Source: Allomuricauda sp. (GTDB lineage Bacteria; Bacteroidota; Bacteroidia; Flavobacteriales; Flavobacteriaceae). From it: DNA of 42,230 nucleotides. The stretch lies in assembly GCF_028282265.1 (NCBI RefSeq), contig NZ_JANQIH010000200.1, positions 1 through 42,230 on the forward strand. The letters run 5' to 3'. The first letter of the stretch is position 1; each line of letters begins with the position of its first letter. The notes beneath the pieces are model-generated. The model did no database searches, was not told the DNA's origin, and was given only the letters and a program-made list of their open reading frames with translations. The translations under genes and the position numbers were made by a program. Of this stretch, positions 7,665 to 16,306 are shown in pieces.

Positions 7665-9911
7665 TCAGAATATCGTGTATAGATATTTCACTGTAAACAA
7701 TCGGTTATTATAATAAGGCAGTCTAGGAACTTCCAGCATTCTTTCCGTGTTCCAATCCTGATTGTATACCAAATATAGGTCATGCCCGTCCCGAAAGTTA
7801 TACCGCAATCGAACGGCTGCAAAAACCTGATCAGAAATGGAATTGTATTGTGTAGTAACACTTCCAGAGAGATGGAGATTGTATGCCCAGTTCAGTCTTA
7901 ATTGGGGCACGTTGATCCACTCTTGTGCATCCCGTTCCTTAAAATTGAGATAATTAAGGCGCCAAGAACCCTCAAAGGTAAGGTGCTCATTTAGGTTCCA
8001 TTCCGGAGAAATACGAACTTCTAAATTTTCCCCATCGAAAAAATCCCCGTATTCTGCCGCAGTGGATAGCTTAAAGGCCCGTTGCGTGCCTGGGTTATAG
8101 GAAAGCCCAAAAAACTTGAAGAAATAGTATCCTTCAGGAATGGTCACCTCCCGTGAAAACTGCAATGGTTCTTGCAGAAATTCATATTGCACTTGTCCAA
8201 AGATGGAGATTTCATCTCCAGAAAAAAACCGCCCTGTCCAGCTAGGTCGGTTGTACCAGGTCAATACATCGGAAAAATCAGTAGTGAAGTAGGTGTCGGA
8301 ATTGATCAACATCCAACGTTGGTATTGAAAGGTGTGGTCTTCGGGAGTATTATTGAATTTGCCGTAGTTGAGTTGTTCGTAAAAATTGTGGTGACGTTCT
8401 CGAAGCAAAAAGGCCATACTTGGATTGAAGTTCTCACCCGAAAACTCATAGGCCGATTTGTAGAACCAACCGTCTTGTTTTCGTTTATCCCAAAGAAGGG
8501 CAATTCGGGAGTTTTTGAAAAAGCCGTATTCGACATCGCCATAGTTTTCGCCTTCCAATGTGGTGGCAACAGAGCCTATAAAAAAATTCTCTTTGCCCAT
8601 ATCTATCATGCCATCAATGCCAAAGGCGGCATTCACATAGTCCTTACGAATCTGCTGCGTGGCCATTAAGCCTAAAAAAGAACGGTCATTGAACATTTTC
8701 TTTCGAAGTCGGAGCACGGCAAAGTTTTCTGTAGGAAAAACGTCATCCCCATTTCGGCTCCCCTCGGTCTGTAACGAAAGGGCACCGATGTCCCAATTAC
8801 CCAGTTCCCCGGTCAAACGCACCCCTCCGATAATAGGAATCAATTGTCCATCTCTAATCCCAATGACACGACTGTAAAAGAGCTGTGAAAGCAGCCCCAG
8901 GTTAAAATCGAAAAGACCCGCTTGTTCCTGAAAAAACTTCCGCCGTTCTGGAAAAAACAAAGAAACACGACTCAGGTTCACCAATTGATCATCAATTTCA
9001 ACTTGCGAAAAATCGGTGTTCAGCGATGCATCCAAAGTGAGGCTTGGCGTCAACCCCAAACGGACATCCAAACCAGCATTCAATTCATTTTCTGATACCT
9101 TTTCATAAAAGTTCGCGTCACCTCCAAGTTGATAGGAACTAAAGGTCGAACCCAAAACATAAGGAGTGATTTGCAAATCCTTCTTGGGTTGGAGTCCCTG
9201 AAACAAAACCGGTTTCTTTAAGGAGGGCATACCATTTGCCCCTGGAATATTCTGGGGGACTTGTGGATAAACAAACAATCGATTTTCATGGTTGATGGTA
9301 CGCTGGGCAGAGATTGCCCCTGTAACTTCGCCATCTCTTAGTTCAAACCGCAGGTTTGACAAGGGAATACGATATTCTACCTGCCAACCTTCATTGGTAG
9401 TTTGCGTTTTTCCTTCCCAGAGCATATCGTAGGCGACGTTGTTGGTAGAACGGCCCAATGGAATGTTGTTGTTGGCGATGGCCATATCGTAGCGCGCGCC
9501 AGTAGGGTAGATACTAAAGACAAAGGCGTTCTTTTTTGTCCGGTTTGGGTCTATCTGAAAGGCAAAATAGTCATCGCCATACCAACCATCCCTAATCAGA
9601 TTTCGGGCGATGATTTTTTCGGGACTAGAGACTTTGGCGTCTAAAGCCACATAGAGGTAATCGTCATCAAAAGTGATGTAGAGCGTGGTCAAACTATCTG
9701 CTTTGCCCCAATCGGGTCGCCATTCCATAAAGGGAAATTGCTTGGCATTTTCCCAAAGCGGTTCTTTCAGAAATCCATCGAACTGAAGTTCGTGATTGGT
9801 TTTTTCGATGGTTTCCACCGAATTCAAATACTCTTGTGCGATGCATAAAACCGAACTAAAAACAAGTAAACAAAACAAGGGGACCTTCATGGAGAAAGAG
9901 CTTTTCTCCAA
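7665..9911 (-). CDS. DUF5916 outer-membrane barrel with CBM9-like N-terminal domain
   Basis: A 748-residue protein with a signal peptide (SMKVPLFCLLVFSSVLCIAQ). Residues about 35-210 match the carbohydrate-binding-9-like fold usual in this family (FDGFLKEPLWENAKQF, TTLYITFDDDYLYVAL, DDYFAFQIDPN). The rest is a run of amphipathic strands typical of an outer-membrane barrel, ending in a terminal Phe (KYLYTIF). It contains the family-typical FFPERRKFFQEQAGLFDF segment. The biological role of DUF5916 proteins is not established. The start may be the ATG at 9911 or at 9890; a short inverted repeat (GGAGAAA/TTTCTCC) sits just 5' of the second ATG. It is upstream of, and co-directional with, the two propeller genes. 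Confidence 0.9.
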   Translation of the reverse strand: MEKSSFSMKVPLFCLLVFSSVLCIAQEYLNSVETIEKTNHELQFDGFLKEPLWENAKQFPFMEWRPDWGKADSLTTLYITFDDDYLYVALDAKVSSPEKIIARNLIRDGWYGDDYFAFQIDPNRTKKNAFVFSIYPTGARYDMAIANNNIPLGRSTNNVAYDMLWEGKTQTTNEGWQVEYRIPLSNLRFELRDGEVTGAISAQRTINHENRLFVYPQVPQNIPGANGMPSLKKPVLFQGLQPKKDLQITPYVLGSTFSSYQLGGDANFYEKVSENELNAGLDVRLGLTPSLTLDASLNTDFSQVEIDDQLVNLSRVSLFFPERRKFFQEQAGLFDFNLGLLSQLFYSRVIGIRDGQLIPIIGGVRLTGELGNWDIGALSLQTEGSRNGDDVFPTENFAVLRLRKKMFNDRSFLGLMATQQIRKDYVNAAFGIDGMIDMGKENFFIGSVATTLEGENYGDVEYGFFKNSRIALLWDKRKQDGWFYKSAYEFSGENFNPSMAFLLRERHHNFYEQLNYGKFNNTPEDHTFQYQRWMLINSDTYFTTDFSDVLTWYNRPSWTGRFFSGDEISIFGQVQYEFLQEPLQFSREVTIPEGYYFFKFFGLSYNPGTQRAFKLSTAAEYGDFFDGENLEVRISPEWNLNEHLTFEGSWRLNYLNFKERDAQEWINVPQLRLNWAYNLHLSGSVTTQYNSISDQVFAAVRLRYNFRDGHDLYLVYNQDWNTERMLEVPRLPYYNNRLFTVKYLYTIF

Positions 9912-9987
9912 ATCTAATTTGCTCGAAAATGACTCCGTAAAAGAGTAGTGCCAGTCGCGGAAAATTCAGGGTAAGCGGATGAACCGT

Positions 9988-10749
9988 TTAAAAGGTAAGA
10001 GAGTGATTGTAGGTTCTACTGAATTTGATTTCATCTCCTGTGGTCAAATACAGTTTTCCATCGCCACTATGATTTTTTTGGATGTGGTCAACGAACTCAG
10101 AGTTGACTAAAAATGACCGGTGTACCCTTTTGAAGGTTTTGGGGCACAGCAGTTCTGTGAAAGATTTTAAACTTTGGTATTTTACAAATCTGCCCTTTTT
10201 CGTATGGAGAACAATACAATTGTTACTGGTTTCCACATACGCAATTTCATGGAGGGTCAATAAAAATTGAGACCCATTTCTAGTGACCGAAATTCTTTTG
10301 TCCTTGGGAGTCTCCTTACCTGTCGAATTAGAGGAAACATCACTTTTTTCACTATATAAAAAGTAGAAGAGCAATGCGAAATAGCAGAGCAGATTCACCG
10401 CCACATTATTGGTCAAACTCGCATTTAAAAGGTCAAAGCTTGGCGAGGTGCATCCGTATACTGTGGTCATCAGGACTATGACCAATACCTGACCGATAAT
10501 AATGTTAAGGACAGATGCCGATAAACCCAACCCGCCTTGCACCCATATATTCTTGAGTGTTGAAGAAAGACTCCATTTTTTGCTCCAGTTTTTTATCTGC
10601 TGCGCGGAAGCATTCCAAAAAATAAAACTTGTGATGGCCAATATAGATAGTTCAGAAAAGCAGGGAATACCCAGACTTTCCTGAAACATTCGTCCAATTC
10701 CCAGATTGAACAAAACAAAAATGGTGACCAAAGTTATCCGTTGTGGCAT
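9988..10749 (-). CDS. LytTR-type transcriptional regulator with membrane N-terminus
   Basis: A 253-residue protein. The N-terminal about 135 residues contain four hydrophobic segments (for example ITLVTIFVLFNLGIG and VNLLCYFALLFYFLY), followed by a linker and a LytTR DNA-binding domain from about residue 150 (ISVTRNGSQFLLTLHEIAYVE, LKSFTELL, FKRVHRSFLVNSEFVDHI, IKFSRTYNHSL). There is no receiver domain, so it is not a classical response regulator; signal input is presumably through the membrane part. It lies between the DUF5916 barrel and a small lipoprotein gene on the same strand. Confidence 0.88.
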   Translation of the reverse strand: MPQRITLVTIFVLFNLGIGRMFQESLGIPCFSELSILAITSFIFWNASAQQIKNWSKKWSLSSTLKNIWVQGGLGLSASVLNIIIGQVLVIVLMTTVYGCTSPSFDLLNASLTNNVAVNLLCYFALLFYFLYSEKSDVSSNSTGKETPKDKRISVTRNGSQFLLTLHEIAYVETSNNCIVLHTKKGRFVKYQSLKSFTELLCPKTFKRVHRSFLVNSEFVDHIQKNHSGDGKLYLTTGDEIKFSRTYNHSLTF

Positions 10750-10788
10750 GACCTAAAGTTACAAAAACCGATTGGGGACTGGCTTATT

Positions 10789-11295
10789 TTATGATTTTGT
10801 AAACAAGGGACTAGGACTTTCCGCCGAGGAGCTATTGGCAAACCAAGTCATGGTGTGCTTTTGGGGCCATCTTTGTATCAAGGTATCCGCCTTTCGGTCA
10901 TACCAGATGGCATCAAAATCTCCTTTAGTGGTAAGGACGACCCTCCATTCTTGCTGCAAGAGGGTGGAATCTTTATAGTTGGCATTTAAATTCTCCCAGT
11001 CAATTCCCGAAAGTACTTGTGGGTCCAAATGCGCCATAACCTCTTGCTCACTCAATACTGCTAACCAAATGGGTGAGGACAAATGTTCAATGGATAGGTC
11101 TTCACGTTTCACGCCCCAACCTATTTTTAAGTCCGCCCCGTTTCGTATGGCATCTATGAGGGCTTGTTTGCTACCTTTTAAAACCTTTCCATCGTTATCG
11201 GTCTTTAGCACAATTTGCCAATCATTTTGGATAGGAATTTGTTGCATACAAGACGATAACAGGGCCAGTAAAAAGACTACTCCAAGTTTTTTCAT
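10789..11295 (-). CDS. Hypothetical lipoprotein
   Basis: A protein of about 168 residues that I do not assign to a family. The ATG at 11295 gives a clear lipoprotein signal (MKKLGVVFLLALLSSC), so I prefer it to the upstream ATG at 11334. The mature part has alternating strands such as DWQIVLKTDNDGKVLKGSKQALIDAI and QQEWRVVLTTKGDFDAIWYDRK, and an RNGADLKIGWG segment. The two similar strand pairs could mean a duplicated small fold. The C-terminus is Trp- and Ser-rich (TMTWFANSSSAE). Function unknown. Confidence 0.65.
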   Translation of the reverse strand: MKKLGVVFLLALLSSCMQQIPIQNDWQIVLKTDNDGKVLKGSKQALIDAIRNGADLKIGWGVKREDLSIEHLSSPIWLAVLSEQEVMAHLDPQVLSGIDWENLNANYKDSTLLQQEWRVVLTTKGDFDAIWYDRKADTLIQRWPQKHTMTWFANSSSAESPSPLFTKS

Positions 11296-11397
11296 GTGAT
11301 TTGTTTTTTGATTAAGCTTGTGCAAAATACACAATTATCAAAACCAAAATCAGTACAAAAATCAGGGTAAGAAAGATTTTCCAAAAACGGTAACGTC

Positions 11398-11405
11398 TAC
11401 CTTTG
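11398..11405 (+). promoter_or_regulatory. Candidate -7 element for the DUF2237 gene
   Basis: TACCTTTG is an exact TAnnTTTG match only seven bases before the ATG at 11413, so the transcript would be leaderless or nearly so. No clear -33 TTG at the usual distance was seen. Confidence 0.45.
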
Positions 11406-11412
11406 CAGTAGC

Positions 11413-11778
11413 ATGGAAAGAAATGTACTGGGAACCGAACTGAAAGCCTGTTGTTTTGAGCCTAAAACAGGCTATTACCGAGATGGATTTTGTAAAACTG
11501 GAGCAGATGATATTGGAACGCATGTGGTCTGTGCGATTATGACCGATGAATTTCTTGAGTTCACAAGAAGTAGAGGCAACGATTTGATCACACCGATTCC
11601 CTATTATCAGTTTCCTGGCCTTACGGCCGGAGATAAATGGTGCCTCTGTGTTTCTCGTTGGAAGGAAGCTTATTTGGAGGGATTGGCTCCTCCCGTAATC
11701 CTTGAGGCCACGCACGAAAAGGCTTTAAAGTACGTTGACTTTGAGATGTTATTGGAACATAAATATTTAGAGATATAG
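11413..11778 (+). CDS. DUF2237 family protein
   Basis: A 121-residue soluble protein matching the DUF2237 family throughout: the NVLGTELKACC start, the conserved GYYRDGFCKTG motif, a HVVCAIMTDEFLEF block, the GNDLITPIP motif, LTAGDKWCLCVSRW and PPVILEATHEKAL. The family is conserved in length and in its Cys and Trp residues, but no activity is established. It is monocistronic here, between divergent and convergent minus-strand genes. Confidence 0.93.
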   Translation: MERNVLGTELKACCFEPKTGYYRDGFCKTGADDIGTHVVCAIMTDEFLEFTRSRGNDLITPIPYYQFPGLTAGDKWCLCVSRWKEAYLEGLAPPVILEATHEKALKYVDFEMLLEHKYLEI

Positions 11779-11787
11779 GTTCAAAAA

Positions 11788-12246
11788 TTATTTTTGGACC
11801 ACAGCTATCGCTTCAATTTCTACACCCCATTCAGGCAAACCTAAGGCTTGAACCCCTACCAAGGTACTGGCGGGCATCTCGGTATCCCCCAAAAGTTCTT
11901 TTCGTACTTTTCTAAATGCGTCAAGATATTCCGGTTTATAATCCACGATGTAGGTATTGTATTTTACAACATCATCAAAAGTTGCCCCAGAGGCCTCCAA
12001 AGTTTTGAATAGTTTGGAAAGGGCATCTCGAAATTGAGCTTCAAAATCCTCCCCTTCGCCCACCTGACCCGAAATGTATAAGGTCTTGACATTTCCAGTT
12101 TCTACCGCCACTGCTTCAGAATACCCATTATGAGGGTCAATGTAGGTTTTTGTGACGGTGTTCATTGGAAGGGTATCGGGTTGTTGCCGAGCTTCGTTTC
12201 GGCAAGACATCAAAACCAAGAAGAAAAATAGGATGGCATATTTCAT
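11788..12246 (-). CDS. RidA/YjgF-like lipoprotein lacking the catalytic arginine
   Basis: A protein of about 152 residues. The ATG at 12246 gives a lipoprotein signal (MKYAILFFFLVLMSC), and I prefer it to the upstream ATG at 12327. The mature domain is a full YjgF/YER057c/UK114 fold (TLYISGQVGEGEDFEAQ, LFKTLEASGATFDDVVKYNTYIVDY, GVEIEAIAVV). RidA enzymes hydrolyse reactive enamine/imine intermediates in the cytosol. Two things differ here: the protein is apparently exported and lipid-anchored, and the FPARS motif that carries the catalytic Arg of RidA reads MPAST, so the Arg is missing. Imine deaminase activity is therefore unlikely; a ligand-binding or other envelope role is more plausible. 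Confidence 0.88.
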   Translation of the reverse strand: MKYAILFFFLVLMSCRNEARQQPDTLPMNTVTKTYIDPHNGYSEAVAVETGNVKTLYISGQVGEGEDFEAQFRDALSKLFKTLEASGATFDDVVKYNTYIVDYKPEYLDAFRKVRKELLGDTEMPASTLVGVQALGLPEWGVEIEAIAVVQK

Positions 12247-12411
12247 AGGACGGTCGTTTGAGCCTGAAGATACTACTTTGATGTAGAAGGACAAACCTTT
12301 TACGAGGTGGTTCATTTCCGTATTCATGCTTTATGAATCAAATAGTGTTTCTATCAAAAAAATCTCCCTTTTTTCCCTACATTTAAGTCTGACTAATTCA
12401 ACACATAAAAA

Positions 12412-15400
12412 ATGAAAACAAACCTTGTAAAAGCCAGCTTGGCGATGCTGGTTGTTTGCCTAATTTCGTCTACTGCAACTGCTCAAAGGAAAAAGAAGGC
12501 TTCTTCTTTGCCCGAGTATCCTGAAGAGCTTTACTCAAGTATGGAATACCGATTGGTGGGACCTTTTCGCGGAGGACGTTCTGCTTCGGTAACGGGGGTT
12601 CCAGGTGAACCCAATCTCTTCTATTTTGGAGCCACGGGCGGTGGTGTCTGGAAGACTACCGATGGAGGTCGTTCTTGGGGAAACATTTCTGATGGATTTT
12701 TTGGAGGGAGCATCGGCGCCGTGGAGGTGGCCAAAAGTGATCCTAATGTAATCTATGTTGGAGGTGGAGAAAAAACGGTGCGAGGAAATGTGTCATCAGG
12801 CTACGGCATTTGGAAGACCGAAGACGCAGGAAAGACCTGGAAACAAATGGGCTTGGAAAAGAGTCGCCATGTTCCGAGAATTAAAGTACACCCAACCAAT
12901 CACAATGTGGTCTACACCGCGGTGATGGGAAATATCTACAAACCCACCCAAGAAAGAGGGATTTACAAAAGCACCGATGGAGGCAAAAACTGGCGAAAGG
13001 TTTTATTTGTGAACGACCATGCAGGCGCAGTTGACCTTACTCTAGACCCTAACAACCCTAGAATTTTATATGCTTCTACTTGGAGGGTACAGCGTACACC
13101 GTATAGCTTGAGTAGCGGCGGAGAAGGTTCTGCTTTGTGGAAAAGCACAGATAGCGGAGAAACCTGGACCGAGATTTCAAAAAATGAAGGCTTCCCCAAA
13201 GATACCTTGGGGATAATCGGAGTAACCGTTTCCCCTGTTAAATCCGACAGGGTTTGGGCCATTGTGGAGCATAAGGAAAAAGGAGGACTTTATCGCTCCG
13301 ATAACGGCGGAAAAAAATGGGAAAAAGTAAATGATGAAAGAAAATTGCGTCAACGCGCTTGGTATTATACCCGAGTGTACGCAGATACCGAGGATGTGGA
13401 TAAGGTTTATGTTTTGAACGTGCGGTATCACCGAAGTACCGATGGAGGAAAAACCTTTGAGACCTTTAATGCCCCACATGGAGATCATCACGATTTATGG
13501 ATAGCTCCCGAGAATTCCAACCGCATGATTATTGGGGATGACGGAGGCGCACAAGTCAGTTATGACGGAGGTGAAACGTGGAGTACCTATTACAATCAAC
13601 CCACAGCGCAATTTTACAGAGTGACTACCGATAATGCTTTTCCCTACCGAATCTATGTAGCACAACAGGACAATAGCACAATCAGGATTAATCACCGTAG
13701 TGATGATGGTTCCATTGGGGAGGATGATTGGGAACGTACCGCTGGTGGGGAAAGTGCCCATATCGCTGTGGACCCTACGGATAACGACATCGTTTATGGA
13801 GGAAGTTATGGAGGGTTTCTTACTCGTGTGAACCATAAAAACAAAACTGTTAGAGGAATTAATGTTTGGCCCGATAATCCAATGGGGTATGGCGCCGAAG
13901 GAATGAAATACCGTTTTCAATGGAACTTCCCCATTGTTTTCAGCAAGCATGATCCAAAAAAGCTCTACACATTTTCCAATCATGTGCATATGAGTACGGA
14001 TGAGGGGCAAAGCTGGCAACTGTTAAGCGGGGACCTTACGCGCAATGACCCATCCAAACTGGTTTCCAGTGGTGGACCCATTACCCAAGATAATACTGGG
14101 GTGGAATATTATTGTACCATTTTTGCAGTGGGTGAAAGTCCGTTAAGAGAAGGTTTAATGTGGGTCGGAAGTGATGATGGACTAATTCATATTACCCGTG
14201 ATGGGGGCCAGAACTGGGAGAACATCACACCTACCAACCTTCCTGAGTGGAGTATGATCAATAGTGTTGAACCTTCTGCCTTTGATGAGGGAACGTGCTA
14301 CGTAGCTGCCACCCGATATAAATTGGGAGATTTCCAACCTTATTTGTACAAGACCACCGATTATGGAAAAAGCTGGACCAAAATCAACAACGGAATCGAT
14401 AATGAGCATTTCACTAGGGTACTTCGCGAAGACCCCAAGCGAAAAGGATTGCTCTATGCAGGAACCGAAACAGGAATGTACATTTCATTCAATGATGGGG
14501 TGGGCTGGCAAAAATTCCAGCTTAACTTGCCTATTGTTCCCATTACCGATTTGACCATTAAAGACAACAACTTGGTAGTAGCTACCCAAGGAAGAAGTGT
14601 TTGGATCATTGATGATTTAACCGTATTGCACCAGTTGGATGCATCTAAAAAAACAGCAAGTGCCATTCTCTACAAACCCAAGGATAGCTATCGAACCAAA
14701 GGAAGGGCGGCCAAAGAGCCCTCAAAGACCGAAGGTCAAAATCATCCGAATGGTGTGGTCACCCATTTTTACCTGAAAGATATGGCGGAAAAGGACAGTA
14801 TTAGTTTGACCTATTTAACGCAAAGTGGAGATACTTTAAGCTCGTTCAGTACTTTCTCAGAGGAAAAAGACAAAAAACTGAAGGTCAAAAAAGGAGGGAA
14901 CACCCATGTCTGGGATACGCGGGGCAAAGGAGCTGAAAAGCTTAAGGTGATGATACTTTGGGCAGCCAATCTGAATGGGGCTAAGGCCGTTCCGGGAACT
15001 TATCGGGTCGCTTTGAATGTTAACGGCATGGATCAATCCCAGAATTTCACAATTCTTCCTGACCCAAGGGCTGAGGTGTCCGTGGCTGATATGCAAAAGC
15101 AATATGATTTTGTTACCAGCATCAATGAAACTGTGGATAATGCCCATCAGTCCATTAAAAAGATCCGAAAAATAAATGCCAAGTTGGATGCTTTTACAAA
15201 GCAGTACAAAGACAATGAAAAGACCAAAAGTTTGGTGGATAAAGCCAAAAAAATGAAAGAAGGCTTTAGTGAAATAGAAAAGGCATTGTACCAGACCAAA
15301 AATCGAAGCAATCAAGACCCTTTGAACTTTCCAATTCGGTTGACCAACAAATTAGCTCATTTGAACAGTCTGGTGAGTATCGACGATTTTCCTCCCACGG

Positions 15401-15546
15401 ATCAAGATGTTGCCGTGAAGAATGAACTATCGGGAAAAATACGTCAGGAGCTTACCAAGTTCGACGCCATGATTGAAAAGGAAATCCAGGAGTTTAATAC
15501 AGAATTCAATAATCTTGAGCTAAACTATTTGTTCGTCGAAGAATAG
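12412..15546 (+). CDS. VPS10/BNR-repeat exported beta-propeller protein
   Basis: A 1044-residue secreted protein with a signal peptide ending TATAQ. Residues about 45-760 carry many Asp-box (BNR) repeats, such as KTTDGGRSWGNI, KTEDAGKTWKQM, KSTDGGKNWRKV, KSTDSGETWTEI, RSDNGGKKWEKV, STDGGKTFETF and KTTDYGKSWTKI, as in sortilin/VPS10 and xyloglucanase-like ten-bladed propellers. The C-terminal about 280 residues have a beta-sandwich-like segment (GTYRVALNVNGMDQSQNFTILPDPR) and a helical tail. Flavobacterial proteins of this kind are often annotated as glycosyl hydrolases, but I do not see a catalytic pair and do not assign an activity. It is transcribed alone, followed by a terminator-like hairpin. 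Confidence 0.88.
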   Translation: MKTNLVKASLAMLVVCLISSTATAQRKKKASSLPEYPEELYSSMEYRLVGPFRGGRSASVTGVPGEPNLFYFGATGGGVWKTTDGGRSWGNISDGFFGGSIGAVEVAKSDPNVIYVGGGEKTVRGNVSSGYGIWKTEDAGKTWKQMGLEKSRHVPRIKVHPTNHNVVYTAVMGNIYKPTQERGIYKSTDGGKNWRKVLFVNDHAGAVDLTLDPNNPRILYASTWRVQRTPYSLSSGGEGSALWKSTDSGETWTEISKNEGFPKDTLGIIGVTVSPVKSDRVWAIVEHKEKGGLYRSDNGGKKWEKVNDERKLRQRAWYYTRVYADTEDVDKVYVLNVRYHRSTDGGKTFETFNAPHGDHHDLWIAPENSNRMIIGDDGGAQVSYDGGETWSTYYNQPTAQFYRVTTDNAFPYRIYVAQQDNSTIRINHRSDDGSIGEDDWERTAGGESAHIAVDPTDNDIVYGGSYGGFLTRVNHKNKTVRGINVWPDNPMGYGAEGMKYRFQWNFPIVFSKHDPKKLYTFSNHVHMSTDEGQSWQLLSGDLTRNDPSKLVSSGGPITQDNTGVEYYCTIFAVGESPLREGLMWVGSDDGLIHITRDGGQNWENITPTNLPEWSMINSVEPSAFDEGTCYVAATRYKLGDFQPYLYKTTDYGKSWTKINNGIDNEHFTRVLREDPKRKGLLYAGTETGMYISFNDGVGWQKFQLNLPIVPITDLTIKDNNLVVATQGRSVWIIDDLTVLHQLDASKKTASAILYKPKDSYRTKGRAAKEPSKTEGQNHPNGVVTHFYLKDMAEKDSISLTYLTQSGDTLSSFSTFSEEKDKKLKVKKGGNTHVWDTRGKGAEKLKVMILWAANLNGAKAVPGTYRVALNVNGMDQSQNFTILPDPRAEVSVADMQKQYDFVTSINETVDNAHQSIKKIRKINAKLDAFTKQYKDNEKTKSLVDKAKKMKEGFSEIEKALYQTKNRSNQDPLNFPIRLTNKLAHLNSLVSIDDFPPTDQDVAVKNELSGKIRQELTKFDAMIEKEIQEFNTEFNNLELNYLFVEE

Positions 15547-15561
15547 CTGGCTTTTAAGGAA

Positions 15562-15620
15562 AAAAGGATGAGGGGTTTAAAGGTTAGTTTCTACCTTTGA
15601 CTTTTCATCCTTTTGTTTTT
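15562..15620 (+). terminator. Terminator-like nested hairpin after the VPS10 gene
   Basis: A ten-base arm AAAAGGATGA (15562-15571) pairs with TCATCCTTTT (15605-15614), and a second arm AAAGGT/ACCTTT is nested inside. The hairpin is followed by GTTTTTT. The inner arm also contains the candidate -7 element of the next gene. Confidence 0.5.
15592..15599 (+). promoter_or_regulatory. Candidate -7 element for the HemJ-like gene
   Basis: TACCTTTG is an exact TAnnTTTG match 39 bases upstream of the ATG at 15639. It overlaps the inner arm of the terminator-like hairpin. No good -33 TTG is visible. Confidence 0.35.
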
Positions 15621-15638
15621 TGATTGTATCCATCAACT

Positions 15639-16187
15639 ATGGAAATCTATAATTACATCAAATCCTTACATCTTATTTTTGTGGTCACTTGGTTTGCAGG
15701 TCTTTTTTATATCCCCAGACTTTTCATCTATCATATTGAAGCCTCTCATAAACCTTCCCCAGACAAGGAGATTCTGACCACGCAGTTCAAATTGATGGCC
15801 AAACGACTTTGGTACATTATTACTTGGCCATCTGCTGTCTTATGTACCCTATTTGCTATTTGGTTGCTCTTGTTGATGCCCGAATGGCTCAAACAACCTT
15901 GGATGCATGTAAAATTGGGGTTTGTGGTTTTGTTAATGATTTACCATCTAAAATGCCATCAAATCTTTAAACAATTGCAGCGCGATGAAGTGAAATACAC
16001 CTCCCAATTTATGCGTATTTGGAATGAGGTTGCTACTTTGGTCCTTTTCTCGGTTACTTTTTTGGTGATTTTAAAGAATGCGTTCAATTGGATTTATGGT
16101 GTAGTTGGAATCTTTGTCCTCGCCATTCTTTTGATGCTGGGGATTCGACTTTATAAGCGTATACGTGACCGAAACCCCAACGCTTGA
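15639..16187 (+). CDS. hemJ: HemJ-like/CopD-family membrane protein (probable protoporphyrinogen oxidase)
   Basis: A 182-residue protein with four to five transmembrane helices. The ATG at 15639 (MEIYNYIKSLH) is a better start than the in-frame TTG at 15624 and matches how HemJ proteins begin. It has the early conserved His (His11), the TWFAGLFYIPRLFIYH block in helix 1, an Arg-bearing loop (AKRLWYIITWPSA) and a Lys after the HVKLGFV segment, all features of HemJ, the haem-binding oxidase of protoporphyrinogen IX. Its product would be the direct substrate of HemH, whose gene is 14.5 kb upstream on the same strand. A general CopD-like protein is the alternative reading. Confidence 0.8.
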   Translation: MEIYNYIKSLHLIFVVTWFAGLFYIPRLFIYHIEASHKPSPDKEILTTQFKLMAKRLWYIITWPSAVLCTLFAIWLLLLMPEWLKQPWMHVKLGFVVLLMIYHLKCHQIFKQLQRDEVKYTSQFMRIWNEVATLVLFSVTFLVILKNAFNWIYGVVGIFVLAILLMLGIRLYKRIRDRNPNA

Positions 16188-16306
16188 AAACATTTATGTC
16201 ATGTTTCCACATGAAATAAGGGTCTTGATGTTTGCAATTTCTGATTTGAGATATAGATAAAGAATGGTTCGATTATTGCGTAAATTTACCTGAAATTGTT
16301 CCAAGC

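Noticed and set aside
8172..8669. A 165-codon plus-strand ORF opposite the DUF5916 gene.
   Set aside because: It is antisense to a strongly supported coding region, has a low-complexity, non-family sequence, and is best seen as a shadow.
13495..14019. A 174-codon minus-strand ORF inside the VPS10/BNR gene.
   Set aside because: The repeats and reading frame of the plus-strand gene fully account for the sequence; the antisense product has no recognisable features.
12412..15546. Annotation of the BNR-repeat protein as a glycoside hydrolase or sialidase.
   Set aside because: Asp-box repeats are structural, and I could not identify a catalytic triad or the RIP motif of sialidases.
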